In this document: positions 1 to 10,739 of the stretch, one piece after another | Layout: every line of letters starts with the position of its first letter | How positions within the stretch are numbered: the stretch's first letter is position 1 | NCBI RefSeq assembly: GCF_016583575.1 | Contig: NZ_NRRG01000016.1 | Location: forward strand, 25,693-89,692 | From: Thiocystis violacea | GTDB lineage: Bacteria > Pseudomonadota > Gammaproteobacteria > Chromatiales > Chromatiaceae | Length of the DNA: 64,000 nucleotides | Direction of reading: 5' to 3' | Notes under the pieces: generated by a model | What the model was told of the DNA's origin: nothing | Database searches by the model: none | The model's input: the letters and a program-made list of their open reading frames with translations, nothing else | Program-made: the position numbers and the translations under genes

Positions 1-694
1 GCACCAGTTGCATGGCGGCGTTGTCGACATACATGTGGCTGAGCGCGATCTCTGGATAATCCGCCGCCGTCTTGATGGCGACCTCGCGCCACATCTCGGT
101 GCATTCGAGCACGTTCGCCTTGTCGACCGAGCAGACCTTCTTGCCGCGCTTCATGGCGATATCGAAGGCGACCCGACAGATACGCTCCACCTCGGACTCG
201 GTGTAGACCATGGTGTTGATGCCGCGACGCTCGCCGGAGGGCAGGGTCTCGATGCCGCGCGGCTGGCCGAAGTAGATGTCGCCGGTCAGCTCGCGCACGA
301 TCATGATGTCGAGCCCGGAGACGATCTCGGGCTTGAGGGTCGAGGCGTCGGCCAGTTGCGGATAGAGAATGGCGGGGCGCAGATTGGCGAAAAGCCCCAG
401 ACCGGCGCGCAGGCCGAGCAACCCCTTCTCGGGACGCTTGGAGATATGCAGCGGCTCCCACTTCGGCCCACCGACCGCGCCGAGCAGCACCGCGTCGGAC
501 GCCCTGGCCGCGGCCAGGGTCTCCTCGGGCAGCGGATCGCCGAAGGCGTCATAGGCCGCGCCGCCGACTAGGGCATGTTGCAGGGTCACGTCGATGGAAC
601 CGTCGGCCTGCAAGGCGTTCAGCACCTTGATCGCCTCGGCCACGATCTCCGGGCCGATACCGTCGCCCGCGACGACCAGAATCTTCTTGCTCAA
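1..694 (-). CDS. leuB: 3-isopropylmalate dehydrogenase, N-terminal part (cut by window edge)
   Basis: Oxidatively decarboxylates 3-isopropylmalate to 2-oxoisocaproate in leucine synthesis (cytoplasmic, NAD+ dependent). The first 231 codons are present; the family is about 358 residues, so the C-terminal third lies beyond the left edge. It opens with a TTG codon at 692-694 ([11 protein letters not shown]), preceded by a GGAG ribosome site; no ATG fits the conserved N-terminus. The [19 protein letters not shown] stretch and the [10 protein letters not shown] stretch near the cut end are diagnostic of LeuB. It lies 50 bases downstream of leuD in the same direction, completing leuC-leuD-leuB. Confidence 0.95.
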   Translation of the reverse strand, partial: MSKKILVVAGDGIGPEIVAEAIKVLNALQADGSIDVTLQHALVGGAAYDAFGDPLPEETLAAARASDAVLLGAVGGPKWEPLHISKRPEKGLLGLRAGLGLFANLRPAILYPQLADASTLKPEIVSGLDIMIVRELTGDIYFGQPRGIETLPSGERRGINTMVYTESEVERICRVAFDIAMKRGKKVCSVDKANVLECTEMWREVAIKTAADYPEIALSHMYVDNAAMQLV

Positions 695-744
695 GTCTCT
701 CTACTCCAAATCCAAATGCGTTCTATCGGCGCGCGGCCGACCGG

Positions 745-1389
745 CTAGGCGCCAATGAAGAGCCAGGGTGCTTCCTGTTTGCGACGGACCTCGTAGGCGC
801 GAATCGCGTCGACCTCCTGCAAGGTCAGTCCGATGTCGTCGAGCCCCTCGACCAGACAATGCTTGCTGCCGGCCTCGACCACGAAGGGAATCACGGCTCC
901 ATCGGCCGGCGTCAAGGTCTGGGCCGGGAGATCGACCACGATCCGCAACGCCTCCCCGCCCGTCGCCTTGGCGAACAGCCCATCAATGACCGCCGCCTCC
1001 AGCACGATCGGCAGGATGCCGTTCTTGAAGCAGTTGTTGAAAAAGATGTCGGCGAAGCTTGGGGCCAGAATGACGCGGATACCGAAGTCCGCCAGCGCCC
1101 AGGGCGCGTGCTCGCGCGAGGAGCCGCAGCCGAAGTTCTCGCGCGCCAGCAGGATCTCGGCCTTGGCGTAGCGCGGATCGTTCAGCACGAAGCCGGGATT
1201 GAGTGGCCGATGGGTGCAATCCATGTCTGGCTCGCCATGATCCAGATAGCGCCACTCGTCGAACAAGTAAGGGCCGAAGCCGCTGCGCTTGATGCTCTTG
1301 AGGAACTGCTTGGGGATGATGGCGTCGGTGTCGACGTTGGCGCGATCGAGCGGCGCGCAGATGCCGGTGAAGTTCTCGAAGGCTTGCAT
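745..1389 (-). CDS. leuD: 3-isopropylmalate dehydratase small subunit
   Basis: Small (swivel) subunit of isopropylmalate isomerase; with LeuC it converts 2-isopropylmalate to 3-isopropylmalate. 214 residues, normal for the family. Starts [20 protein letters not shown] and contains the conserved [15 protein letters not shown] substrate-loop motif at about residues 70-85. I chose the ATG at 1387-1389, which overlaps the leuC stop by one base (TGATG); upstream codons in this frame look like shadow of leuC. Translationally coupled to leuC. Confidence 0.97.
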   Translation of the reverse strand: MQAFENFTGICAPLDRANVDTDAIIPKQFLKSIKRSGFGPYLFDEWRYLDHGEPDMDCTHRPLNPGFVLNDPRYAKAEILLARENFGCGSSREHAPWALADFGIRVILAPSFADIFFNNCFKNGILPIVLEAAVIDGLFAKATGGEALRIVVDLPAQTLTPADGAVIPFVVEAGSKHCLVEGLDDIGLTLQEVDAIRAYEVRRKQEAPWLFIGA

Positions 1390-2792
1390 CACAGCTCCCT
1401 CACGTCGATGAAGCGACCGGTCACGGCGGCGGCCACGGCCATCGCCGGGCTGACCAGATGGGTACGACCGCCCTGCCCCTGCCGACCCTCGAAATTGCGG
1501 TTGGAGGTGGAGGCGCAACGCTCGCCCGGCTCCAGCCGGTCGGCGTTCATCGCCAGACACATGGAGCAGCCGGGCTCGCGCCACTCGAAACCCGCCTCGG
1601 TGAAGATCTTGTCGAGCCCCTCGGCCTCGGCCTGCTCCTTCACCAGACCAGAACCCGGCACCACCAGCGCCAGCTTGATGCTGGCGGCGACCTTGCGGCC
1701 CTTGGCCAGCGCAGCGGCGGCGCGCAGATCCTCGATCCGCGAATTAGTGCAGGAGCCGATGAAGACCTTGTCTGGACGGATCTCACTGATCGGCATCCCG
1801 GCGGTCAGACCCATGTAGTCGAGCGCGCGACGGATCCCGCTCGCCTTGACCGGATCGGACTCGGCGTCCGGGTCCGGCACATGGCCGTCGACCGGCAGCA
1901 CCATCTCGGGCGAGGTGCCCCAGGTGACCTGCGGCTTGATGCGCGCGGCATCCAGAGGCACGACGCGATCGAAGCGGGCGTCAGGATCGCTGACCAGGGT
2001 GCGCCAGTGCGCCGCCGCCTGCTCGAAGAGTTCGCCGCTCGGGGCATAGGGACGGCCGCGCATGTAGTCGACGGTCTTCTCGTCGACCGCGATCAGCCCG
2101 GCGCGCGCGCCCGCCTCGATCGCCATGTTGCAGACCGTCATGCGGCCCTCGACCGAGAGGGCGCGAATGGCGTCGCCGCCGAACTCGATCACGAAGCCGG
2201 TGCCGCCAGCGGTGCCGATCTCGCCGATGATGGCGAGCACGATGTCCTTGGCGGTCACGCCCGGCCCCAGCGCACCGTCGACGCGGATCAGCATCGACTT
2301 GGATTTGCGCTGGATCAGACACTGGGTCGCCAGCACATGCTCGACCTCGGAGGTGCCGATACCGAAGGCCAGCGCCCCGAAGGCGCCATGGGTGGATGTG
2401 TGGGAGTCGCCGCAGACGATGGTGCTGCCCGGCAGGGTGAAGCCCTGCTCCGGCCCGATCACATGCACCACGCCCTGACGATGGTCGCCCATCGCGAATT
2501 CGGTGATGCCGAAGGTCTGACAGTTGGTTCCCAGCGTCTCGACCTGGAGCCGCGAGACCGGATCGGCGATGCCCGCAGCGCGATCGGAGGTGGGGACGTT
2601 ATGGTCCGGCACCGCCAGGTTGGCGCTGATGCGCCAGGGCTTGCGGCCGGCCAGACGCAGCCCCTCGAACGCCTGCGGCGAGGTGACCTCGTGGATCAAC
2701 TGGCGATCGATATAGAGCAGCGCCGTGCCATTGTCGTCGACACGGACGACGTGCTCGTCCCAGAGTTTGTCGTAGAGGGTCTTGGCGACCAT
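1389..2792 (-). CDS. leuC: 3-isopropylmalate dehydratase large subunit
   Basis: Large, 4Fe-4S-binding subunit of isopropylmalate isomerase (aconitase superfamily). 467 residues, full length. The cluster cysteines are visible in FIGSCTNSR (about residue 345) and in the C-x2-C of GCSMCLAMN (about residue 405); [19 protein letters not shown] is the aconitase-type substrate motif. I take the ATG at 2790-2792 ([16 protein letters not shown]) rather than the TTG two codons upstream, because it matches the family N-terminus. First gene of the leuCDB unit; leuA is not in the window. Confidence 0.97.
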   Translation of the reverse strand: MVAKTLYDKLWDEHVVRVDDNGTALLYIDRQLIHEVTSPQAFEGLRLAGRKPWRISANLAVPDHNVPTSDRAAGIADPVSRLQVETLGTNCQTFGITEFAMGDHRQGVVHVIGPEQGFTLPGSTIVCGDSHTSTHGAFGALAFGIGTSEVEHVLATQCLIQRKSKSMLIRVDGALGPGVTAKDIVLAIIGEIGTAGGTGFVIEFGGDAIRALSVEGRMTVCNMAIEAGARAGLIAVDEKTVDYMRGRPYAPSGELFEQAAAHWRTLVSDPDARFDRVVPLDAARIKPQVTWGTSPEMVLPVDGHVPDPDAESDPVKASGIRRALDYMGLTAGMPISEIRPDKVFIGSCTNSRIEDLRAAAALAKGRKVAASIKLALVVPGSGLVKEQAEAEGLDKIFTEAGFEWREPGCSMCLAMNADRLEPGERCASTSNRNFEGRQGQGGRTHLVSPAMAVAAAVTGRFIDVREL

Positions 2793-2824
2793 GGCCAACC
2801 TCGGTGCGAAAAAACGAATCGCGT

Positions 2825-2853
2825 AGAATAGACCGGGCCAGGGTGAACTTCAA
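2825..2853 (-). promoter_or_regulatory. Sigma70-type promoter of leuCDB
   Basis: Read on the minus strand: -35 TTGAAG (2853-2848), a 17-base spacer, then -10 TATTCT (2830-2825), about 33 bases before the leuC start. Spacing is optimal and both hexamers match the consensus well. The 224-base gap between serS and leuC contains no credible gene, so this promoter probably makes leuCDB independent of serS. I found no leader peptide or obvious attenuator. Confidence 0.65.
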
Positions 2854-3016
2854 TTCCCAGCGAAGCACCACTCTCGGGCGATTGAGCGCCCACTCGACCA
2901 TCGCGAGCGAAAACGTCTCCACCGGCGTCAACCCCTTTCGCGCTCGCTTCCTGCCCGAGCGCGACGCCGTCGACCCGCACGGCAAGACGCGGCAGAAGCG
3001 GCCATCTCCGTCGAGT

Positions 3017-4321
<1,305 letters not shown>

Positions 4322-4364
4322 CTAAAGAAGATTCGAAACCGTACCGAACGAGACGGACGACGGG

Positions 4365-4961
4365 TCAGTCGGTCTCGGCCGACCGGTGCCAGAAGGCGGC
4401 GGTGAAGTCTCCCGCCAGATAGCCCTCCTGGATCCGATAGTCGACCTCGAGTTCCTGTCCCAGCCTCTTGATCTCGCCTGGCAGGTAGAGATTGTAGATG
4501 GGTGAATTATTCCACCCCTTCAGCAGATTGAAGACGAAACCCTGGCGGCTCGCGCCCAGGCATTTCTCGATGAAGGCGCGCGTTTCCTCGCGCGTCAGGG
4601 TGTTCATGGCCCCGCTGCAGAGGTAGATATCCGCCTCGGGAAGCTCGTCCGCGAGGATGTCGCAGACGCGGATCTCGCAGCCGGTGCGCTGGCGCGCGGT
4701 CTCGACCATGGGCTCCATGAGATCGAGACCGATATAGCCCCCCGGCCGATCGCCCTCGCGACAGAGATAGGCATGGAGATCGCCAAAGCCGCAGCCGGCG
4801 TCCACCAGACTGATCGCGGAGAGGTCGTCGGGGAGCTGCGAACGCAGCACCCGGAAACGCACCTCCTGGCTCTCGACGGAATTCCAGTGGACACCCTCCG
4901 CCGTGGCGCCGTGGGTCTCCAGCGCGGTCCGGTAGAAGATTTCGTTATCGACTCTTGGCAT
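4365..4961 (-). CDS. Class I SAM-dependent methyltransferase, substrate unknown
   Basis: 198-residue Rossmann-fold methyltransferase. The SAM-binding motif I is VDAGCGFGDLHAYL at about residues 53-66, followed by the acidic loop YIGLDLMEPMVE and a motif around residue 115 (DIYLCSGAMNTL). The C-terminal part (FNLLKGWNNSPIYNLY) does not tell me the substrate; small molecule, lipid or protein are all possible. Only 3 bases separate its start from the stop of the upstream DNA glycosylase gene, so the two are probably co-transcribed. Confidence 0.8.
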   Translation of the reverse strand: MPRVDNEIFYRTALETHGATAEGVHWNSVESQEVRFRVLRSQLPDDLSAISLVDAGCGFGDLHAYLCREGDRPGGYIGLDLMEPMVETARQRTGCEIRVCDILADELPEADIYLCSGAMNTLTREETRAFIEKCLGASRQGFVFNLLKGWNNSPIYNLYLPGEIKRLGQELEVDYRIQEGYLAGDFTAAFWHRSAETD

Positions 4962-4964
4962 CCC

Positions 4965-5720
4965 TCATCCCTCACGGCTTGAATCGAGCGCCCCTTGGAT
5001 CCCGGCGAAGTCTGGCGCGGTTGGGCAAGAGGCCCTCAATCCGCACTCCGGGCACCGAGGTCGGGTCCGGCACAGATGCTTGCCGTGATGGACGATCAGG
5101 GCATGGTACTCCTTGTAGACTGGCACGTCAGGACCGAGCGCCCGTTCGAAGGCGGCGCGGATCGACTCGTAGCCTTCGTCCCCGGCGAGCAGACCGAGCC
5201 GGGACAGGATCCGTCGCGTATAGGCATCCACCACGAAGACGGGCCGGTCGAAGGCGTAGAGCAGCATGTCGTCGGCCGTCTCGGGGCCGATGCCCTTGAC
5301 GGCGAGCAGTTCCTGTCGCAGTTGATGGGTTTCGAGTCGACTCAACCCATCCAGACCGCCTGCCGAGCGGTAATAGTCGCAGAACGCGGTGAGACGACGG
5401 GCCTTGAGGTTGAAGTAGCCGGCGGGTCGCAGGGCCTCCGCCAGGTCCGCCGGAGCGAGCGCCAGGATGGCCTCGGCCTCCAATGGAACCCGCTCCTTGA
5501 GACGGGCGAGCGCGCGCTCCACGTTGGACCAGGCGGTGTTCTGGGTCAGCACGGCCCCGATCATGACCTCGAAGGGACTGTCGGCCGGCCACCAGTGTCT
5601 TGGCCCGTGGCTCGCGATCAGTGCGGAGAAGAGTCTTCGCGCCCGCTCCGCGTCCAATGGACATTCATCAATCGGGCTTCGCAAGGGCCGGATCCTATCG
5701 GTTACACTCAATAGATTCAT
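4965..5720 (-). CDS. Endonuclease III-related HhH-GPD DNA glycosylase (COG2231 type)
   Basis: 251 residues from the ATG at 5718-5720. The FEVMIGAVLTQNTAWSNVE segment is typical of the COG2231/MagIII branch of the endonuclease III superfamily. The helix-hairpin-helix is VKGIGPETADDML followed by the catalytic Asp in VVDAYTRR. The position of the EndoIII catalytic lysine (in GRKTA) is Glu here (GPETA), predicting a monofunctional glycosylase without beta-lyase activity. Four C-terminal cysteines (spacing C-x5-C-x2-C-x5-C) suggest a 4Fe-4S cluster. Which damaged base it removes cannot be read from sequence. Divergent from the VWA gene across 88 bases. Confidence 0.85.
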   Translation of the reverse strand: MNLLSVTDRIRPLRSPIDECPLDAERARRLFSALIASHGPRHWWPADSPFEVMIGAVLTQNTAWSNVERALARLKERVPLEAEAILALAPADLAEALRPAGYFNLKARRLTAFCDYYRSAGGLDGLSRLETHQLRQELLAVKGIGPETADDMLLYAFDRPVFVVDAYTRRILSRLGLLAGDEGYESIRAAFERALGPDVPVYKEYHALIVHHGKHLCRTRPRCPECGLRASCPTAPDFAGIQGALDSSREG

Positions 5721-5808
5721 GACGCGCCAATCCTCGCCTCGGCGACAGCGCGCGGACAGCTCGCCGCCGCTCCCAGAGAGCGCGAATGGCCACACCGGGG
5801 AGTGTCTC

Positions 5809-7209
5809 GTGCCATCCAATCCGGTCTCCGCCCGCCTCATCCTCGGCCTGCTGCTCATGCTGTCCTGGGGGCTTCCCGCCGCGGCCGTCGATGTCGTCCT
5901 GGCGTTGGACCGCTCGCTCAGCATGAACGCCAACGATCCGAACCGCCACAGCCTCAAGGGAGCGGAGCTGTTCGGCGAGTTGCTCGGCCAGGACGATCGC
6001 CTCTCCTTGACGACCTTCGCGCAAGACGCTCCATCCCTGATGCCGCTGACGCCCCTGTCGGATCGTCAAGCGCTGGAGCGGATCCTCGGCCTGATCCGCG
6101 GGATATCGATGGATGGCACCCGGACCGATTTCACCGCCGCCCTGCGCCTCGCCTACCGCCATCACTCAGCCTCGGGCGGCGACCGCGACGCCAAACGGAT
6201 TCTCGTGCTCTTCACCGACGGCCAGCTCAATCTGGGCAACGAGGAGGCCACCCAGACCGCGCGCGCCACGATTATAGACGAGCTCGTCCCCCAGTTTCAG
6301 GAGGCCGGCATCCAGATCTACGGGATCGCCTTCTCGCCCGAGGCCGACCTGGGTTTTCTCCGACTCCTCACCGACACCACGGGTGGACGGGCCTTCCGCG
6401 CCGAGCGGCCGGAAGACATCTACCTCGCCTTCCTGAAGCTGTTCGAGCAGGCCGACCTCCCCCTGACGACGGCGGTGATCGATGGGGCGGTCGAGGTCGA
6501 CGCCAATGTCCGCGAACTCAAGCTGCTGGTGCAACGGGGCGTGAACGACGCGCCGACCACGCTGATGGATCCGAGCCAGCACGAATTGGTCGCCGGAGAC
6601 CAAAGGCCGGGAGTGGACTGGCGCAGCACGGCGAATTTCGACCATATAACGATCCAGCAACCGGAGGCGGGATCCTGGAAGATCACGGCGGATAGCCAGG
6701 ATAAACGTGCCTACATCGAAAGCGATCTCGATCTGGAGGCCACGATTCCCTTGCTGGCCAATGTCGACGAGGCGGTAGCCATCGCCGCCAAACTCACTTA
6801 TCGCGGCGGCGACGTCGAGGCCAGGCTCTCGGGCAACACCCGCTTCACGGCGACCGTGCTCGATGAATCGGGCGCCGTCCAGCAAGAGGTCGAGCTCCAG
6901 CCCGACGCCGGCCAACAGCCGCTCCAGGACCATCGCGGCGTCTTGCGCTTCCCCGCCCCCGGCTCCTTTCAGATACGGGTGAGCGCGGAAGGCGAGGGCT
7001 TCGAGCGCGCCAAGACTTACTCCATCAGCCTTCTGCGAGCGCAACCCATGCCTGGTGGCGCCGACGACACGGAAACCCGACGCTCCGCGCTAGCCCTTTT
7101 GATGCTGGGCAACCTCGTCCTGGCCGCCCTGCTCGGGATCGGCATCGGCCTCTGGTGGTGGCGCCGAAACAGGCGCAAGGATTGCGACGATTTCACGGAA
7201 GACACCTGA
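5809..7209 (+). CDS. Secreted/periplasmic VWA-domain protein with C-terminal membrane anchor
   Basis: 466 residues from the GTG at 5809, which has GGGGAG six bases upstream and begins directly with a signal peptide (hydrophobic residues 9-25, AAA cleavage site near 26). An upstream ATG at 5719 would put 30 polar residues before the signal peptide and overlap the divergent start codon, so I reject it. The von Willebrand A domain carries an intact MIDAS: DRSLS at 34-38, a later Thr in the GTRTDF segment, and the Asp of LFTDGQ. Beta-rich linker follows, then one transmembrane helix near the C-terminus with a WWWRRNRRK stop-transfer. Metal-dependent ligand binding is likely; the ligand is unknown. 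Ten bases before the next gene. Confidence 0.85.
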   Translation: MPSNPVSARLILGLLLMLSWGLPAAAVDVVLALDRSLSMNANDPNRHSLKGAELFGELLGQDDRLSLTTFAQDAPSLMPLTPLSDRQALERILGLIRGISMDGTRTDFTAALRLAYRHHSASGGDRDAKRILVLFTDGQLNLGNEEATQTARATIIDELVPQFQEAGIQIYGIAFSPEADLGFLRLLTDTTGGRAFRAERPEDIYLAFLKLFEQADLPLTTAVIDGAVEVDANVRELKLLVQRGVNDAPTTLMDPSQHELVAGDQRPGVDWRSTANFDHITIQQPEAGSWKITADSQDKRAYIESDLDLEATIPLLANVDEAVAIAAKLTYRGGDVEARLSGNTRFTATVLDESGAVQQEVELQPDAGQQPLQDHRGVLRFPAPGSFQIRVSAEGEGFERAKTYSISLLRAQPMPGGADDTETRRSALALLMLGNLVLAALLGIGIGLWWWRRNRRKDCDDFTEDT

Positions 7210-7219
7210 GGCGCCCGTC

Positions 7220-8149
7220 ATGAGCCTGAATGAATACATGTGGATCTACGGTCTCGCCGAGGCCCTGGCCCTGACCTTGATCGTGGCCATCGTCCTGGGA
7301 GTGAAGTGGTGGCGTTTGCGCCGGGAGCATCGACGCTGGCGGCGCGCCCGCGCGCGGATCGACGGCCTGATCGAAGGAGCCATCGAGGGGGCCAGGGCCA
7401 AACAGACGGACAGACCCGAGTTGCGCGACAGTCGGATCGCCTCGCTGCGGGCCTTGTCCGACCCATTCAAACAGGATCCGATCGTCGAGGAAGAGGCTTG
7501 GAGACAAGCCCTTGGCGCGATCGATCGATGCTTCGAGGCGCTCGGGGAAACCACAGCCAGTCTGGCCGCGGCCAACCATCGGAAGGCCGTCCCCACCCAT
7601 GACACCTCATCGCCCGAATCCGGCCAAGCTCCCGAGGACGATGGGCTGGCGTCGCCAGGAATGGAGTCGGATGTCGAGGCGCTGCTCGAACAGTATCGAC
7701 TGGGCCGCTCGACCATTTCCTCGAATCGGGAAGCGGGAGGCGATCTGAAGCAGAAATACCGCGACCTGCTCGTGGTCAACCAGAGCCTTCGCTCGCGAAT
7801 CGACAACCTCGCACCGACCGACGAGACCGATTCGCTGCGCGAGGAACTGGACGCCTTCCTGCGCAGCAACCTCGCCTTCATGCGGGCGGCGCTCACCGCG
7901 GAACGTAACTTCAATCTATTGGAGCAGCAGTTCGACGAGTTCGAGGGGCGTATCGACAACCTGCAAGCGACCATCAACACCTATCGCAAGGCGGTCCACA
8001 AGCTCGTCAGCGAGCGCGATCAGCTCGACGAGGAACAGCACCAGTATCTGATCCAGCTCGATCTCAAGGACAAGGTCATCGCGCGCCTGAACCGCAACTA
8101 CGAAGCCCTGCGGCGCGAATACGCCAAGATCTACGGAGGCACCCGCTAG
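7220..8149 (+). CDS. Membrane-anchored coiled-coil protein, function unknown
   Basis: 309 residues. One N-terminal transmembrane helix (about residues 11-30) followed by an Arg-rich stretch, WWRLRREHRRWRRAR, which predicts that the rest is cytoplasmic. Residues about 165-305 are strongly charged and heptad-like, predicting a long coiled coil; the middle is low-complexity linker. I do not recognise the family. Starts 10 bases after the VWA gene, so the two probably form a pair spanning the inner membrane: VWA domain outside, coiled coil inside. Its stop is 15 bases from the stop of the convergent MshEN-like gene. Confidence 0.75.
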   Translation: MSLNEYMWIYGLAEALALTLIVAIVLGVKWWRLRREHRRWRRARARIDGLIEGAIEGARAKQTDRPELRDSRIASLRALSDPFKQDPIVEEEAWRQALGAIDRCFEALGETTASLAAANHRKAVPTHDTSSPESGQAPEDDGLASPGMESDVEALLEQYRLGRSTISSNREAGGDLKQKYRDLLVVNQSLRSRIDNLAPTDETDSLREELDAFLRSNLAFMRAALTAERNFNLLEQQFDEFEGRIDNLQATINTYRKAVHKLVSERDQLDEEQHQYLIQLDLKDKVIARLNRNYEALRREYAKIYGGTR

Positions 8150-8164
8150 GCGCGCTCTCGACGC

Positions 8165-8551
8165 CTAGAAGCCGCGAAGATCCTGGTGCCGTTGGTGCTG
8201 CTCCAGCGCGGCGGCGAGTGTCTCACGGGTGATCTTGCCTTGCTTGACCAAGACCTCGCCCAAGCGCGCGTGTTGTCTGGCGACCAGGTCCAGCGCCGCG
8301 TCAAGGTCTCCGCTCGCCGGGAGACGCAGCCTTCGCGCCGCCTCGCGCAAGGTGACCATCGCGTCGCGCTGACAGGCGCGCAGGCGTTCGATCTCTTCGA
8401 GGGAAAACAGGCCCTGCTCAACGAGCACGAACATGGCCGTGGCACTCAAGTCACGCTGAACCCGGATCGCCCCGGTGATATCGGCCTCCGTGAGGAAGCC
8501 GCCGAGAACGAGAAAACGGCCGAACAACAAGGGCACGTCGGGAAAGTCCAT
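8165..8551 (-). CDS. Small MshEN-like domain protein
   Basis: 128 residues from the ATG at 8549-8551, which has GAGG nine bases upstream. A GTG at 8590 overlapping the glgC-like stop (GTGA) is an alternative start giving 141 residues. Two repeats of the type 'L-G-x-x-L-x-x-x-G-x-I/L-T-x-x-x-L/I' (FLVLGGFLTEADITGAI near the start, LGEVLVKQGKITRETLAAAL near the end) resemble the N-terminal MshEN/GspE domain, which in some secretion ATPases binds cyclic di-GMP. No ATPase domain is attached. That it is a regulatory partner of the GlgC-like protein is inference from the coupling only. Confidence 0.6.
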   Translation of the reverse strand: MDFPDVPLLFGRFLVLGGFLTEADITGAIRVQRDLSATAMFVLVEQGLFSLEEIERLRACQRDAMVTLREAARRLRLPASGDLDAALDLVARQHARLGEVLVKQGKITRETLAAALEQHQRHQDLRGF

Positions 8552-8586
8552 CTCAGCCTCGTCCACTACGCCACGCCCGACTTCGA

Positions 8587-9825
8587 TCACGCGAGGCGCT
8601 CCGACAGCCTCTCCGGACCAGCCACCACGACAACCCCCTCCGGAGAAACCGTGAAACGCTCCTGATCCCGTCTCCGGTCGAAACCGATCCGTTCCCCCGG
8701 CGGGATCGCGATGTCCTTTTCGATGATGCAGTTGCGCAGATGGGCGCCCTCGCCCACCTCGACACCATCGAAGAGGATCGAGGCTTCGACGATCGCGCCA
8801 TCGTTGATGCGCACGCGCGGGAAGAGAATCGAGTGATTGACGCCGCCACCGCTGATCACCGTGCCGGCGGCCAGCATGGAATTGACGAACACGCCCTCGT
8901 TGCCGCTCCTGGGACCGGGCACGGTGCGCGCCGGGGGATGCTGACCCTGATAGGTGTGGATATTCCAGTCCGACTGATAGAGATCGATCGGGGGCTCGGC
9001 GAGCAGCAGCCCCATGTTCGCCTGGTAATAGGCATCGATGCTCGCCAGATCGCACCAGTAGCGATCCGGCGTCACCCGTCCGCGCGCCTGGCCGAAGCGA
9101 TAGGCGCGAACCGGCTGCGAGTCCGTCACGGGCGCGATGATGTCCATGGCCAGATCGGCATCCGGAACGGGGCCGCGCTCGATGCGGTCGAGCTCGCTCA
9201 ACAGGAAGCGTTTGTCGAACAGATAGACGCCCATGGCCTGGAGCGCCTCGGTCGCGTCCGAGTCGGACGGGTCGAGATCGCCCGCCCCTGGGCTGGACAG
9301 CTCCAGAATCCGATCGGAGGCGTCGACCCTGACCCTGGCCTGAGTCCCGGACCCCGGACCCTGGGTCGCCCGCACCGCCACCGTGACCTGGGCCTGGGAT
9401 TCGAGATGCGCGCGCACCAGCTCGGCATAGTCCATCCGATAGACCGCGCCGCCATCGAGCACCAGGATCTGGCGCGCGCGATTGCGTTCGATCAGATAAC
9501 GGTTCTGGCGGATCGCGTCGAAGGGTCCGGCATACCATTCCTTGCGGTAGCGCATCTGCGGCGGCAGCGGGGTGATGAACTCGCCCAACTCCGGATTGAA
9601 GATCGACCAGCCATCGCGCAGGTGTTTCTGGAGCGAATGACTCCTGTACTGGGTCAGCACCAGAACCTGACGCAGGCCGGAGTGCAGACAATTCGCCAGG
9701 CTGAAGTCGATGGCCCGGTACTTGCCTCCGAAGGGAATCGCGGCCTTGGTCCTTTGCTGAGTCAGCACGTCGGGGCCCGCGCCGCGATCGATGGCGAGAA
9801 TGAGGATCAGGGTATCAGTGGACAT
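8587..9825 (-). CDS. ADP-glucose pyrophosphorylase homologue, probably catalytically inactive
   Basis: 412 residues, the length of bacterial GlgC, with recognisable nucleotidyltransferase and C-terminal left-handed beta-helix regions (FPRVRINDGAIVEASILFDG, hexapeptide type). Core GlgC landmarks remain: IPFGGKYRAIDF, WYAGPFDAIRQN, SDWNIHTYQG. However, three catalytic motifs are altered. The GGRGTR nucleotide loop is IDRGAG (12-17); the metal/catalytic Asp of the GDHIYK motif is Gly126 (GGAVYR); and the FVEKP sugar-phosphate lysine motif is LSSPG. I therefore expect no normal ADP-glucose synthesis; a regulatory or structural role, or another nucleotide-sugar activity, is possible. Stop overlaps a possible start of the MshEN-like gene. 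Confidence 0.8.
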   Translation of the reverse strand: MSTDTLILILAIDRGAGPDVLTQQRTKAAIPFGGKYRAIDFSLANCLHSGLRQVLVLTQYRSHSLQKHLRDGWSIFNPELGEFITPLPPQMRYRKEWYAGPFDAIRQNRYLIERNRARQILVLDGGAVYRMDYAELVRAHLESQAQVTVAVRATQGPGSGTQARVRVDASDRILELSSPGAGDLDPSDSDATEALQAMGVYLFDKRFLLSELDRIERGPVPDADLAMDIIAPVTDSQPVRAYRFGQARGRVTPDRYWCDLASIDAYYQANMGLLLAEPPIDLYQSDWNIHTYQGQHPPARTVPGPRSGNEGVFVNSMLAAGTVISGGGVNHSILFPRVRINDGAIVEASILFDGVEVGEGAHLRNCIIEKDIAIPPGERIGFDRRRDQERFTVSPEGVVVVAGPERLSERLA

Positions 9826-9906
9826 GGCGGCCTTCGCATCGCAAGAGTGGACCGGGGATCAAGGCCGCACAGTCTAGCGGCGACCCGCTACCCCTGACCA
9901 GCCGCG

Positions 9907-10656
9907 TCATTCGAGACCGTTGATGAGTCGCTTCATATCCCGGACCGCGCGATCCAATCCGGAGAAGATCGCCCTCGCGATGATGGCGTGACCGATATTG
10001 AGCTCGCGCACGCCAGGAATCGCCGCGATCGCCTTGACGTTGTGGTAGTCGAGCCCGTGACCGGCGTTGACGTGCAGACCGAGCGACTGGCCCAGTTCTA
10101 CCGCCGCGCGGATCCGCGCCAGGCTCTCCGAGCGCTCGACCGACCCCCTGGCATCGGCGTAATGCCCGGTATGGATCTCGACCACCGGCGCCCCCACGAA
10201 GCAGGCCGCTTCGATCTGGGCCGGATCCGCGTCGATGAACAGCGAGACCCGCGTCCCGGCCTCGGCCAGGCGAGCGCAGAAATCCTTCAGCTCATCGCGA
10301 CGGGCCACCACGTCCAGGCCGCCCTCGGTCGTCAGCTCCTCGCGCCGTTCCGGCACCAGACAGCAATCGGCCGGCCGGATCCGGCAGGCGATGTCACCCA
10401 TCCCGGGCGTCGCGGCCATCTCCAGATTCATGCGTGTTTGCAGAATGTCGCGCAACATCTCCACATCGCGATCCTGGATGTGACGCCGGTCCTCGCGCAG
10501 ATGCAGCGTGATGGCGTCCGCCCCGGCCTGCTCGGCGATCAGGGCCGCCTGGATCGGCTCGGGATAGCGGGTTCCGCGCGCCTGACGGATGGTCGCGACG
10601 TGATCGATGTTGACGCCGAGCAACCGCTCGGAGGAATGTTCAGGGTCGTGCGACAT
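9907..10656 (-). CDS. pdxJ: Pyridoxine 5'-phosphate synthase
   Basis: Condenses 1-deoxyxylulose 5-phosphate with 3-amino-2-oxopropyl phosphate to pyridoxine 5'-phosphate, the last ring-forming step of vitamin B6 synthesis. 249 residues from the ATG at 10654-10656, with AGGAG nine bases upstream. Signature stretches are [37 protein letters not shown] and [14 protein letters not shown]. The apparent upstream extension in this frame lacks family similarity. Last gene of the lepA-lepB-rnc-era-recO-pdxJ block. Confidence 0.97.
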   Translation of the reverse strand: MSHDPEHSSERLLGVNIDHVATIRQARGTRYPEPIQAALIAEQAGADAITLHLREDRRHIQDRDVEMLRDILQTRMNLEMAATPGMGDIACRIRPADCCLVPERREELTTEGGLDVVARRDELKDFCARLAEAGTRVSLFIDADPAQIEAACFVGAPVVEIHTGHYADARGSVERSESLARIRAAVELGQSLGLHVNAGHGLDYHNVKAIAAIPGVRELNIGHAIIARAIFSGLDRAVRDMKRLINGLE

Positions 10657-10739
10657 GGGCTGACTCCTCTTGAATCGCGCAAGCCCGGCCGCTGGAGCCC
10701 ATCGGAAGGCTCGCGCCGCCTGGCTACGCATGGACCGGA

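Noticed and set aside
8..571. 187-codon open frame on the plus strand at the left edge
   Set aside because: It is the reverse shadow of leuB; the minus strand shows clear LeuB motifs and high-GC genes routinely leave such frames.
5719..5808. Upstream ATG for the VWA protein
   Set aside because: It would overlap the start codon of the divergent glycosylase gene and place a polar 30-residue stretch before the signal peptide; the GTG at 5809 has a strong ribosome site.
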